Shown here piece after piece: positions 47,161 through 60,300 of a stretch of DNA of 64,000 bases (position 1 is the stretch's first letter; every line of letters begins with the position of its first letter). The notes beneath the pieces are model-generated. The model worked only from the letters and a program-made list of their open reading frames with translations. It was not told the DNA's origin and made no database searches. The DNA lies in NCBI GenBank assembly GCA_963969395.1, contig OZ017796.1:7814501-7878500 (forward strand), written 5' to 3'. A program made the position numbers and the translations under genes. The DNA is from Pseudoscleropodium purum (lineage: Eukaryota; Streptophyta; Bryopsida; Hypnales; Brachytheciaceae).

Positions 47161-50100
47161 TTACTTTACTATATGATTAAAATGGCCACATTGGTGATAA
47201 ATGAAATAAAATGAAGCAGTCGCTAATACATATTTTGTTTTCTTGTCCTTCAATTCTTCAATTTTCATGCTTTATTTCTTTCTTTAAGAAAAATTAAGTA
47301 TTTCATAATTATTAAATCGGCACTTTTGAACTATTAATTTGGTGTCTTTTCTACAATTCAAATTTTTGCTAGTAAGATGTGTCATTGAAGACAAGTATGG
47401 ATTTCATCCTATTCTACAATCCTTTGAAAAGTGACAAAATAAATAAATATACAAATTATCAATACCATTTTGGGAATTTCTACATCCATACTTCCCATTA
47501 AATAATGTTGGATTGTAAATATGATCTAGTGTTTCTTCTCATAGAATTTATTGCAGACTACTTCATTTTGAAAAGGCATGCTATAAAGGAATTGGATTTA
47601 TCTTCAAAGATATATAATGCCACTTTCTCCTTAATCTTTAAAGGATGGGTTGGCATCTATGGAAATCATCCCTTTTGGTATTATGTGAATCATTGGTTTA
47701 GAAAAATTCAAAAGTATTCATTGGAAGTCAAACTATTGTACAAGACTTTCCCTCTTTGCATAACTATTCAAGGATGAATAGTTGTACTTCCATTCTACAT
47801 AGAAGGATTAGACTCTATCATTCATCAACTAAAAAACAATAGTGGCATCCTTCATGGGTTAAACTTAACAAGTCATAATAAAAATCATGTTCATATTTCT
47901 TTAACTAGTAGACTAATTTCTATTAGTATTATTAAAAACATTAATTTTTTTGGTTAATCTAATGTATCATCATGTAAGAAGACACCTATTTTCATAAGAC
48001 ATTTTTAAATAGTTTTTATTAAAGAAATGAATATTTTTGAGGGCCTTGTTTGTATTTTCAAGAATATTCCTTTCAAACTTAAATATGTATATCATTTATA
48101 TATCATATAAATTAATTATGAATTTTCAAAGATTTGGTTCAAATGTCTTTATAATTGTATTCAAACTTATGCTACTTATTTATTCAAAAACCTACATACA
48201 CTATCTTTTTATTTGTCTTGTTTTTTTTTAAACTCTTTGACAAAGCATGGTTAATACTAAACATGTTTTCACTACATTACAATTGACAAAGGTGTTGACT
48301 ATTTCTAATACTTGTTTTGATAGTTTTTTCTTGATGTTGTTTTTGATAATTGATAGTAATGTGTAGAAAAATAGCTTTTTTGTTTCTTGTAACAAAAAAT
48401 AGAAAACATCTTGTAGATTGTATTGACTTCAACGAGGTTTTCTTTTGGTGATTTTTAACATAGTTATTTTTAATATTAAGTATATTTTTGTCATAATTTT
48501 TTAAACAAAATAATAAAGGAAAAGACAAACATAGAGTTGGATTGAAAATTTAGCTTTTCCTTGGGTTACAAATCACTACTACTTGATGGTTATACATGGA
48601 AAGTTATTTCAATTGTAACAAAAAACTCAACCCTAGTTCCTTTATTGGATTGAAAAAATACACTATTTTGTTCAATACACCCTTTTCCTCTTCTCCTTCC
48701 TCACCCCTTCTCCCCTTGTATATAACAAAACTTTTCAAATGCTATATATATATATATGTAGCAGTGAGGATTTAGTTAGCTCCACTATCAAATAATTGAT
48801 ATAGAAGAGAATTTTTTGGCAATTAGAGACTATCAAACATTGTAGCCTCGAATAGCTCTCACTTATCTTGAGAAAAAAATACTTTCAAAGTTGTTCATAT
48901 CAACGCCAAGACTTGATTTTTGAGGCTTACTTGGAAAAGGTATTGTATGCCATTGATGTAAGCAACGAGGCCATGTTGCCCAATTTTGCCCAATACCAAC
49001 TCTAGCTCAACCAGCTTTTAGTATTGTACCACACAAATAAAGCTCATTTCATAGACTACATGCATCAAAACTACATGCCTTCAAATGATGGTTTCTTATT
49101 ATCAAGCTTATTCAAATTTGCCTACTTCTAAGTTTGACTTCATATCCACAAATGGTGACATTGACCAAGCTTAAATTGTTTTATAAATATTTGATGCATT
49201 TGAGGACAAAAGTTGGATATTATTTGACTTTAGTGCACTTAGGCAATGTTGTGGGGCTAGTGAAGTTTTTATAGTTATAGTGATCTCTGCCTTAGCCAAA
49301 ATCTGAATACCACCATATTAATAGGTGGACAAAGACATAAAATAGCTAGCCATGTCACAAAAATGTTAATATGTACGTGTATACCTTTTGGTGGGATCCA
49401 ATATATAACCAACATTAAATAAGTCCTAGATTTGCATATAAATTTGTTATTTGTTGAACAAATAGTAAATTCTAGCTCACTAATTTTTATTAACTTGAAT
49501 AGACAATGTTTGGTCTTGACAATCAAAAAATAGACCTCTTCCTACTGCTTCATGAGGAGCAAACTACTTTATGACTATAACAAATGACCTTCATGGACCA
49601 AATGTACCTTGGATTTAAATTTTCTAAGAACAAAAGATTACTTAGTTTTCTTTTAGATTCAAACAATTTAAGAATATGTTAGAAAAACAACCTTGTGTAT
49701 GATTCAACCTATTTAATTTGATCAATTGCAATTTTCCTTGATGATTTATTAACACAACCATGGAAAAAATAGGATGAGACATGTTCATTCGTCCAAACTT
49801 GAATAAAGACAATACTGTAGTTCTTTCAAGTCTATGTAAAAAAAATAATAGGAAGGATTTATAATGCATTAAGATGCTAACTAAAAAGAGGAGGGCCCAA
49901 AACATGATATTTTTTATTTGGAAAGGAAACTAGAACATTCAAGAAATTGAAGGACATATCAATTGTTCTTCCACACAAACTCACATTTTCAAACTATAGA
50001 CTTATTATGCCTTTTGACAATGGACAGTGTAAAGATTGGTCATAGAAATAATCTTGTCCCTTTAAAAATGCAAAGACAAACTTCATACATACATATACAC

Positions 50101-50231
50101 ACACACTCTAAGGGCCTTTTTATATTACGTCTAGAATCCCAACTTTTAAAGTCCCGGTTCAATGCCAAATCTGAACATTTTGGGACTGTAGAAGGTGAAT
50201 AAAAAATAAAAAATGTAGAACTTAAGACACA
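47161..50231. other. AT-rich intergenic DNA, no gene seen
   Basis: Short frames of AT-driven composition only. A short (at)n run lies near 48743-48757. No recognised protein, RNA gene or transposon coding region. Confidence 0.45.
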
Positions 50232-50391
50232 TAAGGTAACTTTGTCTATCAAGGAAAATGGGAGGAAGCCCATCACAAGCAAAATTATTTAATGGTACAC
50301 ATTTCAAAACTAAAATGTACACCATAATTAGTATAATTATATCTTTGATGGGCTTCCTCTCATTTTGCATGTCATAGGCAAAATTACCTTA
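50232..50391. repeat. Foldback element, about 160 bases, imperfect hairpin along its whole length
   Basis: The left arm begins taaggtaactttgtctatca and contains gggaggaagcccatca. The right arm holds tgatgggcttcctctc and ends ttacctta. The two halves pair with few gaps over about 45 bases at the outside, and again near the centre (ggtacacatttc / aaaatgtacacc). Ends read TA-AGGTAA...TTACCT-TA, which would fit a TA target duplication. It could be a MITE or a hairpin RNA source. Confidence 0.65.
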
Positions 50392-51381
50392 GTATGAAGG
50401 TTGAAGAGTCTCAACTCTACGTTTCAGCTTGTCTCTTGTATAAATAAAATATATCAACTATCAATACTCCAAAAAGTCAATATCCCATTTTGGGGGGCAT
50501 TTTTAGCATCAAATCAACATTGGGCGGATTTGGAGAAAATTTTAACCCACTAGGATGATATTCTTATGTGATATTTTTCTCCTCAATTTTATATTAAGAA
50601 AATTGTTGGGACTTGGATGAGTTGGGCGGGGTTGGCGAACATCTGTACCAGGATCCAAGGGCACTTTCCAGATGATCCCATATTACGTTAGAATTCATCT
50701 GGATGATTTTCATCTCTGAAAGCGGCAACCGACTGAAAGTCAGAAAATGTTCATCGTGAAGTCTCCGTCGCAGGCTGGCCCGCCGACGAACTGAGTTTCT
50801 TCATCCGTACCATTCATCCATCCGGTACTTGCCAGCTCAGTCGTTCCCACTCTTCGCGACTGATCCGCCACGCGTCGCCACTACGTGGCACGCTGCCAGA
50901 CCCCCTCGTGTCTCTCCTTGTCTTTCTCACTTTCCCCCTTCAGCAGATCCTCTCTCTTTGTTACAGGCACTGCCAGCAGACGGGCCAATGCTGCTGGCTC
51001 GGTGATTCATGAGCCTGGCTGAGTTACCAATTCCACTTGCACTTTTCGCTAATCAATCGTCAAACTTTGGCACTGGGATTGGATTTTCTGCCAAGGGATT
51101 TTGCCATTTCTGCCTGTTTCTTTTGTGTCCTGGGTTGCGCGTAGCTGATTTGAATTGGTTGGGTGGCGACGGGTGAATTTTCTTGGGATTGGATTGGCGA
51201 TTGCATGAGCTTGCGAGCGAGTTCAGTGCTGTGAAATTTGGGGTATCGAGGAAAAGGCGGCGGTAGCGGAGGAGGAGGAGGAGTGTTTTTTTTTGGATTT
51301 TTTTGAGTGTTTGATTGGGACTGGAGGACGCGCATGGGGGCCAGGGGGAGGAGGAAGGCGGAGAAGCTCTGAGGAAACACG
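50392..51381 (+). promoter_or_regulatory. Upstream and leader region of VPS13
   Basis: GC increases from about 50620 towards the VPS13 start, with a purine-rich leader (gga repeats at about 51268-51282). No other gene was recognised. The minus-strand frame at 51060-51380 is proline-rich only because it lies opposite the gga repeats. Confidence 0.35.
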
Positions 51382-54300
51382 ATGTTGGAAGAGCAGTTAG
51401 CGTTTTACCTGGATAAGTACCTTGGCGAGTATGTCAAGGGACTTTCCAAGGAAGCGCTTAAGGTCTCCGTGTGGGATGGTTAGTTTCTCCATCTCTTGTT
51501 GCTTTTCCCCTTTTTGAGATTGAGAATTTGGGTCACTGGATTGGTCGATGGACTGTCGGTATGAGCCTTGACGATCGCCATCGAAAACTTCGGAGATTTA
51601 ATGTCGGAATTCAATGTGCACTTTTGTTGCTTCGTGGTTGGCTACGATCAGTAGAATTGAGGTTGTGGAATGTGAGGAATTCTTTACTATTGGTAGATCG
51701 TTTTGTATTGAATGTAATGAATTTTTTTTATTGTAAAGGAATCAAATTGAGTGTTAGGAGCATCGGGGAATCTGCTGATTTGCACGATCGTGAAAGGCGA
51801 GATTTACTCACTGAAAGTTAAGGGAAGAAATGTTTAAGAATTCACTCTTGGAAGATAATCTAACCTCGGGATTGAGAGGTTCGCTGTACTCAATAATCGG
51901 TATGGGGCTGATCAATGAGTGCTAGGTATCCAATGCTGAGATTGAAGGGTTTAGTCGGATTGTGGGGTTTAAGATACTGGGGGACAATGTGACATTCCTT
52001 ATCAGTTGCTTTATCATCTTTGTTTACGCGCAGCATACAGATTATTTTGATTCATTGACATTGCTTAATAAGGTCCATAAATTTCTTAATGTAAGTACTT
52101 ATGCCAGTAGCTTGCTCATTTTAGGGCATACTTTTTATTTGAGCAATGCAACGACCCCGCTATGAGGTGATCTGACCACACAGTTCTGTGTAGTCGCAAA
52201 TTACAAACACCTACAAGAGAATCACTGTGTCGATCTACGACGAAAATTATCAACTGACACGGTTCTTTGAATATTTGTCAGTTGCCAGTTACGATCGTCT
52301 CAAAGGATTTTCTTTTGGATCATTTTTGGGGTGCAGGAAATGTGGAGCTTACGAATATGCAACTGAAGCCGGAGGCTCTCAATGCTTTGAAGTTACCAAT
52401 CAAAGTCAAGGCGGGATTTCTTGGGTCCGTGAAGCTCAAGGTATGACATCTTTTCTATGGTCCTAGGAAATGCTCAGCTGATCAGTCCGGACTCACAATT
52501 GGCTGCGCTCTTCGTAACTAACGACTACATCAAATGTAGGTCCCGTGGAGCCGTCTCGGACAAGAGCCAGTGGTAGTTGAACTTGACCGCATCTTTGTAT
52601 TAGCTGAGCCTTCTACGAACGTGGAAGGTGGTGAGGCTGATTCTGTGCAAGAAGCAAAGACTCGGCGAGTGCGGGTATGTCCTATTCTATGTGCCTCCTT
52701 GATTATTCTTTTAGAGGGAGAGTTCTTTGCCTTCTTTTCGTGACATCTGATTATGTCATCATTCTAGATATATGAACTACTTGGAGATCGAATATGAGAA
52801 GCTCTGGCAATCTCATGAATTTGTTCGGCACTTAAACTTCCAGGATCCGTGACCGTGTTGAGTCGTCTTTATTTGTCTTTTGTAAAATCAGATGTTATAA
52901 CTGAGCTAGCTTCAGAGAAGCCTATTGGCAGTTTGACCCCCTGATTACAGAGTCAGAAACTTGCTCCACGTGTTTTGCTCCCCACTTTGATCTGATCATT
53001 TCTGGCCGATACGAGTACTGGACATTAGTAATTTGACGTTTTGGGATTCAGTCTCTCCGAGAATAAGTTGAATGCATAAGGAGGCAGTCGATTCAATAGT
53101 AGCCTGAAATTTGCCTTAATATAGGTGTCGTACATAAAGAGCTAGATAGCATGAATGAGAAGATGGACTTGTTACTGATGTACCAGGTTGGCTCTGCAGG
53201 AAGAGGAAGAGAAGATCGTGAGGGGCAACGCAGATGATGTCAAGAAGCCTGAAGAAACGGTACATCATCTGTCATTTGGTCTATGTTTTACATTGGGACT
53301 TAGTAATAATCCTTACCTGCTTTAAAGACCTGGAAATGTTTTGGATGTAAATTTTCATTTTGTCTCTATTGTCGTACTCTGATCTCTTTCCTCTGTTTGA
53401 ATACTAATAGTCTAGTTGATCACTGTTTAAATTTTTTGTTGTTAATCACATGTTGTCTACGGCTCAAGTGCTAGTGAATACACCCTTCTATTCAGGCGAT
53501 AATGTCATGATGAAGTAATAAGAAAGTGTGGGGATGTTGTTGGCTTGCAGAGCAACTCCTCATGGCTGTCATCATTAATCGGTACAGTTATTGGCAACCT
53601 GAAGCTGTCAATTACTAACGTTCACATTCGGTACGAGGACGAAGAGAGGTATGAAATAGCCATGTATTTGGTTTTCATGCTTCTTTAAGAAGATTGTGAC
53701 GCTAATAATAGGAACATTTAAATATCTGAATGCTGTAAGTTGGTATAACGTAGGATGTGGGGGGTTTATCTTCTCTCTATTCTTTATATCTGGCAACTTA
53801 GGAGTTCAGTGTCTGTATTTGGTTTCCAAGCAGGTGCATACGTAGGGTGTATGCGAATTTATTTAATGTTGATGACGTGCTGCAATGAAATAACAACTAC
53901 TTTTACCATCGCAGCAATGCTGGGCATCCTTTTGCTGCGGGATTGACTCTAGCTAAGCTAGCTGCTGTCACAGTGGACGAAGATGGCAAAGAGACATTTG
54001 TCACTGGTGGAGCACTTGACCGTGTGCAGAAGGCAAGTGGTTCTTGCGATGCCATTGATTTATGAACATCGTTATAATTATCTTTATACTGGTACACTTT
54101 AGTGTCACCAGTCCCATTAGTATGAAGACTTTACGCATTAGAATTTTCAAAAAGGGGTGTGTATGATGTATTTTTGTCTCTGGCCCTCTTCGACCGTGGT
54201 GGGATGATTCCTCAAGAGTTTGATTCAATTTTTCTCTTTTTGTTGGTCTGATTTCGTTCAACTTGGTTTTCTCTCTTTCGTCAATTTTTTCTAACTGTAT

Positions 54301-57300
54301 AATTGACTCTTTTTTTGAGTTTAAGTTATTTTTACGGATTTTTTCGTCCAGACTATCTTCTACAGACATTTCTTACGATGTAAATTTCAATGGTTTCTCC
54401 TTTATATTTAGAAGTAGCATGTCCATTTATCGTAGGTTTTTCATTTCTCTCTTCTGTGTCGGACCATTTGTCTTCATGCCTTCTCTTTGTCGTGTTTTCT
54501 GCCATTATGTCATGGAAATTATACTTGTCGAACTTGCAATAATTAGAAAACTCTACCCGATTGGAGGTAATGCTATGTGGCAGAGAAGATTTTATGATTC
54601 GAGGATGAAATTTTAATCAGGATTCTTGCGCTCTACAGTATGATATCTACTAATCATGTTGTAATTATGCAGTCTGGGGAGCTGAATCGATTATCCTTTT
54701 ATTTCGACACAGACACCAAACCTTGGCCCATGGAAAAGTCATGGGCGGAGCTTGTGCCGCAGGATTGGAGCAAGGTACGTACTACACTTGCATATGCGGT
54801 TGCTATAGAGCATTAGTGATGCGCATACGATTTTTGTCCCTTAGTCGGCCTTTTATTTGATTAGCTTTGGCACGGATTTTGTTCAAGTTCTTGACCTATA
54901 ATCATGATTTATGAGGCTCATAGTTGTGAAATGAAGTCGGACCGAAGGGAAGATTGAGTTTTGCTGTGTTTTATTTCATTTTACCTTTCTTTCTGTCATC
55001 CTATGTCTCTGAGAATTAGTAAAAACTGTATTGTTTGTGAGGATCGACTTGGCATTTCTGTAATGATATTCCTTCCGCACTGTGAAGGAGTATTTGATTT
55101 CCTCCTCCATGACAAAAAGCGTTATCCTCGTAATCTGAGTGAAGTGAAAATGAATACAAATTTTTGTCGCAGGTTTTCTCACCAGGAATTAAGGAAGAAC
55201 CATCTGCTTACCAGGGAGAGAAGCCTGAATGGATAATGGACCATCACTATGTGCTTAAGCCTGTAGGTGGCATCTCGAGGTACTTCAAACTTGGGCAGAA
55301 GGACAAACGGAGTCCCGACAAGCCTGCACAAAAAGCCATCGCTATACTTGATGATGTTACAATCAGTTTGACTGAGGTATGAGGTTTTCCAGCGTTCCTT
55401 TCAAATTGCACTTGAATTCGGAAGTAAAATGCGCTTCTCTATTAATACTTATTTCATGTGCATCAGAATAAAATCCTTTTTCGGATTGACCATTTTTTGT
55501 GGAATTTTTTTGGGTGTGGCTTGATCAGCATTTTCCACGTCAACCAAGATATTCATCTACTAACAAAAGTCTGAATTTGTATCAGATTTGAATGATCTAA
55601 TGGTGCTCCTGATAATGCAGAAACAATATCGAGATGCTTTGAAACTGGCTGAAAATATTTCGACGTTCAGTAAACGTATCCAATACGCTCACCATCGTCC
55701 TCTTAGAAGTATCAAAGAAGATAGGAAGGCTTGGTGGGTGTATGCATATACTGCTGTATCGGAAGACCAAAAGAAAGCCAGGTGCGCCCTCATCCATTTG
55801 TCGTAATCTTTTTTTATTTGGACTGGGTATGTAATATTTGTTCAGAAGCATATCGCAATTTGCATCACTAATGCTCGCAGTAATGGGCATGAACTTCCTA
55901 TAATGAACATGCTTCTAAGGCATTAGATAGTAAGTGCAAACTTGTTTTGTAGTCAAAGAAATGCTTGGGAATAGCGGCTGCAGGTGTCTGATGATCGTGC
56001 ATAAGTCATTTGATTGTACTCTTGGAGCTTTGCATCCTATGGGCTTTTGTTGGCGTATTTCGAAAGTTGTTTTCTCGTGCGGTTTATTTTCTATCATGGT
56101 AGGTGGTGTAATACTGCTGTTTTGCAGTCGACATGTGTCGTTACTGGTGCTCGCTTTTCACTAAGTGGAAACGTAAATAAAATCCGGAACACAAAGTAGT
56201 TCAAGCCTTGATCAGCCTGTTCGTGTGCTTAAGCAGTTCTTAGTAACTTGTTGTGGTGTTGTTCTTTAGTGGCCATCTTTCATGGCAGAAGATCTTGACA
56301 TACTCGAGAATGCGCAAACAATATGTGTCCAAGTACATTGAAGCTCTTCAAGCAAATTCAAAGTCAATTTCTGTCAATGACAACAAGAGCATTAAGGAAT
56401 TGGACCGCCAGCTTGATTCTGAGATCATCATTCAATGGAGGTACACGCCTCCTCTATGTACTCTGGTGAACTGTGTCTCGGCTCTCTGTCGAAATTGATA
56501 TGTACATCTGTGTTGATTTATGCGCTTTCATGATTCTTATTGGATTTCCTATCCTACTAACAGACTTTGCAACCATGCATGGATGAGGCTAACATTTTCA
56601 TTTCATTCTCGGTGTTTCAGAATGTTGGCCCATACATTTGTGGACCAGGAGAGGAAAAAGGGTGAACAAGAACGACAAGCTAATCGAAGTTGGTGGTCGT
56701 TCGGATGGTAAGATACGTACTACCTGTATCATCTGATATACATTGGTTTGCAATTCATTTACTTGTATTTGTCTTGCACGGTTGAACTTTAGTGTTGCAA
56801 ATTCTGTCCTAACGAAAGTATTTGCACAAAATCTTTCAAATCTGTATCTGACCTTATTATGAGAAATGATCATTTGAACGATCTAACATTTGTACTAACA
56901 TCTAGGTAGATAATATTTTTGTTTACTGACATTGCTCTCCCATGAGCAGGGGTGGTGGTGATGATAGTGATACTGGCAACAAAGAATTCACAGATGATGA
57001 CTGGAGTCGAGTCAATGAAATCATTGGCTACGAGGAAGGCAAACCATCTCCTATGATTCCTGGGTCGGATCAGCCCAATATGCTTCATACTCTGGTGGAA
57101 GTCCAAATGAAACATAATGGAACAAAACTGATATCAGCAAGTGGAGAAAGCATTCTAGAGCTTACAGCTGAAGGCCTTGGGTGTGGGATTAAACTCTTCC
57201 CTGAAACTAAAGTGTTCAATGTTATGCTGGATTCCTACAAGATTTCTACGCCAGAAGGACTTCTTGGAGAGGTACCTATGCAACAATTTCATTATTATTT

Positions 57301-60300
57301 TTATCTTCATCATTATTTGTTTAATCATGTTTGTTTGCAAGGTTGAGGAAAACGCGCCGAATTTTGGTGCAAATATTTTTATTGGGCTGTTTCATATTAT
57401 CCTTGATTTCGGATGGCTTGATCCGGTATTTTATTGTCAGAGGTTTTCGCGGATACTTCTTGTTTTGTTGTTATTGGAATTCATTTTACTTCTTTTGAAT
57501 ACGCCTTGTTATCTTACACTGGATAATGATGCCAGTTTTGCATATTTGAATTTTACTTTCCTATTTAACCCTTGACAGTAGATGCGTTAAGTTTTCTCTT
57601 ACTAGTTTGTAGAATTCTGGTTAACGCTTTTCTTCTGCCCTGCAGAGTGCGAATGAGGAGAAATCTTTGTATGGGACATTTACGTTGTCCCCATGGGATA
57701 AAGACTTAGATTGGTCTTTGGAGGCTAAGGCTGCTCCTTGCTATGTGACTGTATGTTTTTTAACGTTTCTCTCGTACTTCCATTCGGTGTAGCTTTAGGA
57801 CTTGCTGGGGGTCAGTCTTAAGCTAAGAGTGTTTCGCTGGCTAACTGTTATCGGGGTTGTGTTCTAAATATCACATGAAACCGTTTCTCTGGGAACGCTT
57901 CCTCATTTACAATTTTTCGTTTTTTGGATTGTTTAAAGGTGCGGATGCGAAGTATAAATAGAATTACTCAGTTCTTCTCGAATAAAGAAGCTGTAAGCCG
58001 AGATGTTGCACTTCAGACAGCCGCAGCATTACAGGTTCGTATCATCTTTTGTAAATTTATTTGGCTTATCCTGCACATAACGATATGTGCACCTGCATAT
58101 GGCTAATTTTCCTTGCATCATTTGTTCACGTTCTTCATATTATGAAGTTTTAGAGGTTTGCCTCCTTAAGCTCCCGATTAATTCAGTTTATGGCTTACTT
58201 GGTGTTTGTTGCCCTTTGCAGTCAACTGTGAATGAAGTCTCCAAGAACGCCCAGCAACAACTGAACGATGCTCTCAAAAACAAACCCAAGTAAGGGAAAT
58301 GTTTCTGTTTGTTTTCGGTTAAGCCAAATCTTTGTTGGGAAGAACATGGAAAATGAAGATTAGAAAATCATTCTATATCTCATTGTTACGACTAGAAGTT
58401 AGTGGTGAATTTCTCTTATGTATGGTGTGTCATACTTTTCATCGGCTTAGCTTTATGTAAAGAGTAATAGTGTTTTTTAGTAGTTATATTAAAGATCTCT
58501 TAAAAGAAGAAGTAGATCTGCCACTCTAAGCAAGACAATTTTGGATCTTCCATGAAAGAGTATCGTCAGACTTGACCATTGTCTTAATTGCCTAGTAGGG
58601 TTCTAGTGAGCAATTTTTTTGGTACTATATGTTGCATATTTTATTCCCGAATGTTCTTATGGCCTGAGGTGTGGTATTTATCCAGGTTTTTCTTGGACCT
58701 AGACATTGCTGCTCCCAAGGTCACTATACCGACAGATTTTTACCCTGACGGTCGACATCAATGCAAAATGTTCCTTGACTTGGGTTATTTCAGCATAAAA
58801 ACGTTACCAGTATGATCTTTTCCTTTTTCTTTAGTTGTTACATTGTGGTTTTCGGAGCTTAATTTATTGCAATTCGTCATGACTGCCCTCCAAATATCCT
58901 CTTGTGTTCTAATTTTTGAACATTGAGATCTCCTGAGATCTCCTTTCTAAGACAATTGTGCGCTTCCTATGCCTTTGCACACAGAATTTGTTTGAATCTT
59001 TATGTCATACAATTCGTTGTACTTGTAGACGGATGGCTCGACGGATGACTCCACTGAAGAAAATCAGCTGTACATGCGGTTCCTCATTGGTCTGAAGGAC
59101 ATCTCAGCTTTCTTAGTAGATGGGGATTTCGATTGGCGAAAGCAGTACAATGTGAACACTACAACTGGCAGGCTTCACGACGAAAATACCAATTTGCTGA
59201 AGGACTCGGAAAGTACAGAGAATCCTGGAGATACCTTGGGGGGTTTTGAAGGGAAGGAAGGAGGCGCTAGTGATAATGTGCAAGAGGTGGATACTAATTC
59301 AAATGATAGGCAATCACAGGAGAAGTCTAATAACGAAGTTGATTCAGGTGAAGGAGATTTGTACTTCTTGCCCATGCTGGAAAAAACTGGAATGGCAGTT
59401 GCGCTTGAGCAGGTGACTCTTACATTACTTCTGGGGATATGAACCTTCTTTGCAGTTATCTATTTCCCCTTTTATTTCTGATTTGATGGCCAGATATGAG
59501 TATTGTTGATGTTAAAATACCTTATTAACTTTATCTTCAGCAGTCTTTTAGAACGAGATATAGCGATTACTGTTGTATTAGTTTTGTTGATTGCTTTCGT
59601 AAGTTTTGTTCATTGGTAGTGAATTATTACGTATATTAATGACTTTCCATTTGTTTTAATTTCATTAAATATTTAATAGATTACACGGGTATTGTGCATT
59701 CATTGACGCATCCAATTCGGTGATGTAGATTTGTGTGCCTCACCCGAAATACCCAACTACAAGGGTTGCAGTAAGGTTTCAGTCTGTCGGATTCCAGTTC
59801 TCTCCTGCACGATACCATCGAATCATGCAAGTAGTTGAGGTATTTTCTGGTGGCTCTGATGAAGAGGATACCCAATCAGCATTTCGACCATGGGACTCTC
59901 CAGATTTTGATGGTCAAATGTCAGTTCTCTCCTGGAAGGTGTGGTCACTCACTGCTAATCCTCTGATGATGCCATTATTTGTAACGTTGAAATCGTCCTT
60001 TTGTAATCTGGTCTATTTCTGCTACTCAAGACTTTGCGTGGATTTCCAAAATTCAACTTTCCTATTCTATTCTCTTTTGCTGGGGTAATTTTGATAATTT
60101 GATGACCGTAATTATGTGTAAACTACTGTTTCTAAATTGGTGAGTCGTCGGTGGCAGAATTGAAAGCACTCAGTGACGCCTTTCGGGCTTCATAAGAATC
60201 ATATGTTGTAAACATCTGGAGAGGCAGAAATAAGAATTTCTGCGTTCTCGTGTATACGTAAACTAGTATGTCAAAATTATCACTGTTGTTTTGACTATAA

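Noticed and set aside
50140..50175. tRNA T-arm-like sequence (cccggttcaatgcc)
   Set aside because: No acceptor stem, D-arm or anticodon arm can be placed around it.
54001..54616. Opposing open frames in VPS13 intron 6
   Set aside because: They lie in a T-rich intron and match nothing. The exons on both sides join in the family frame.
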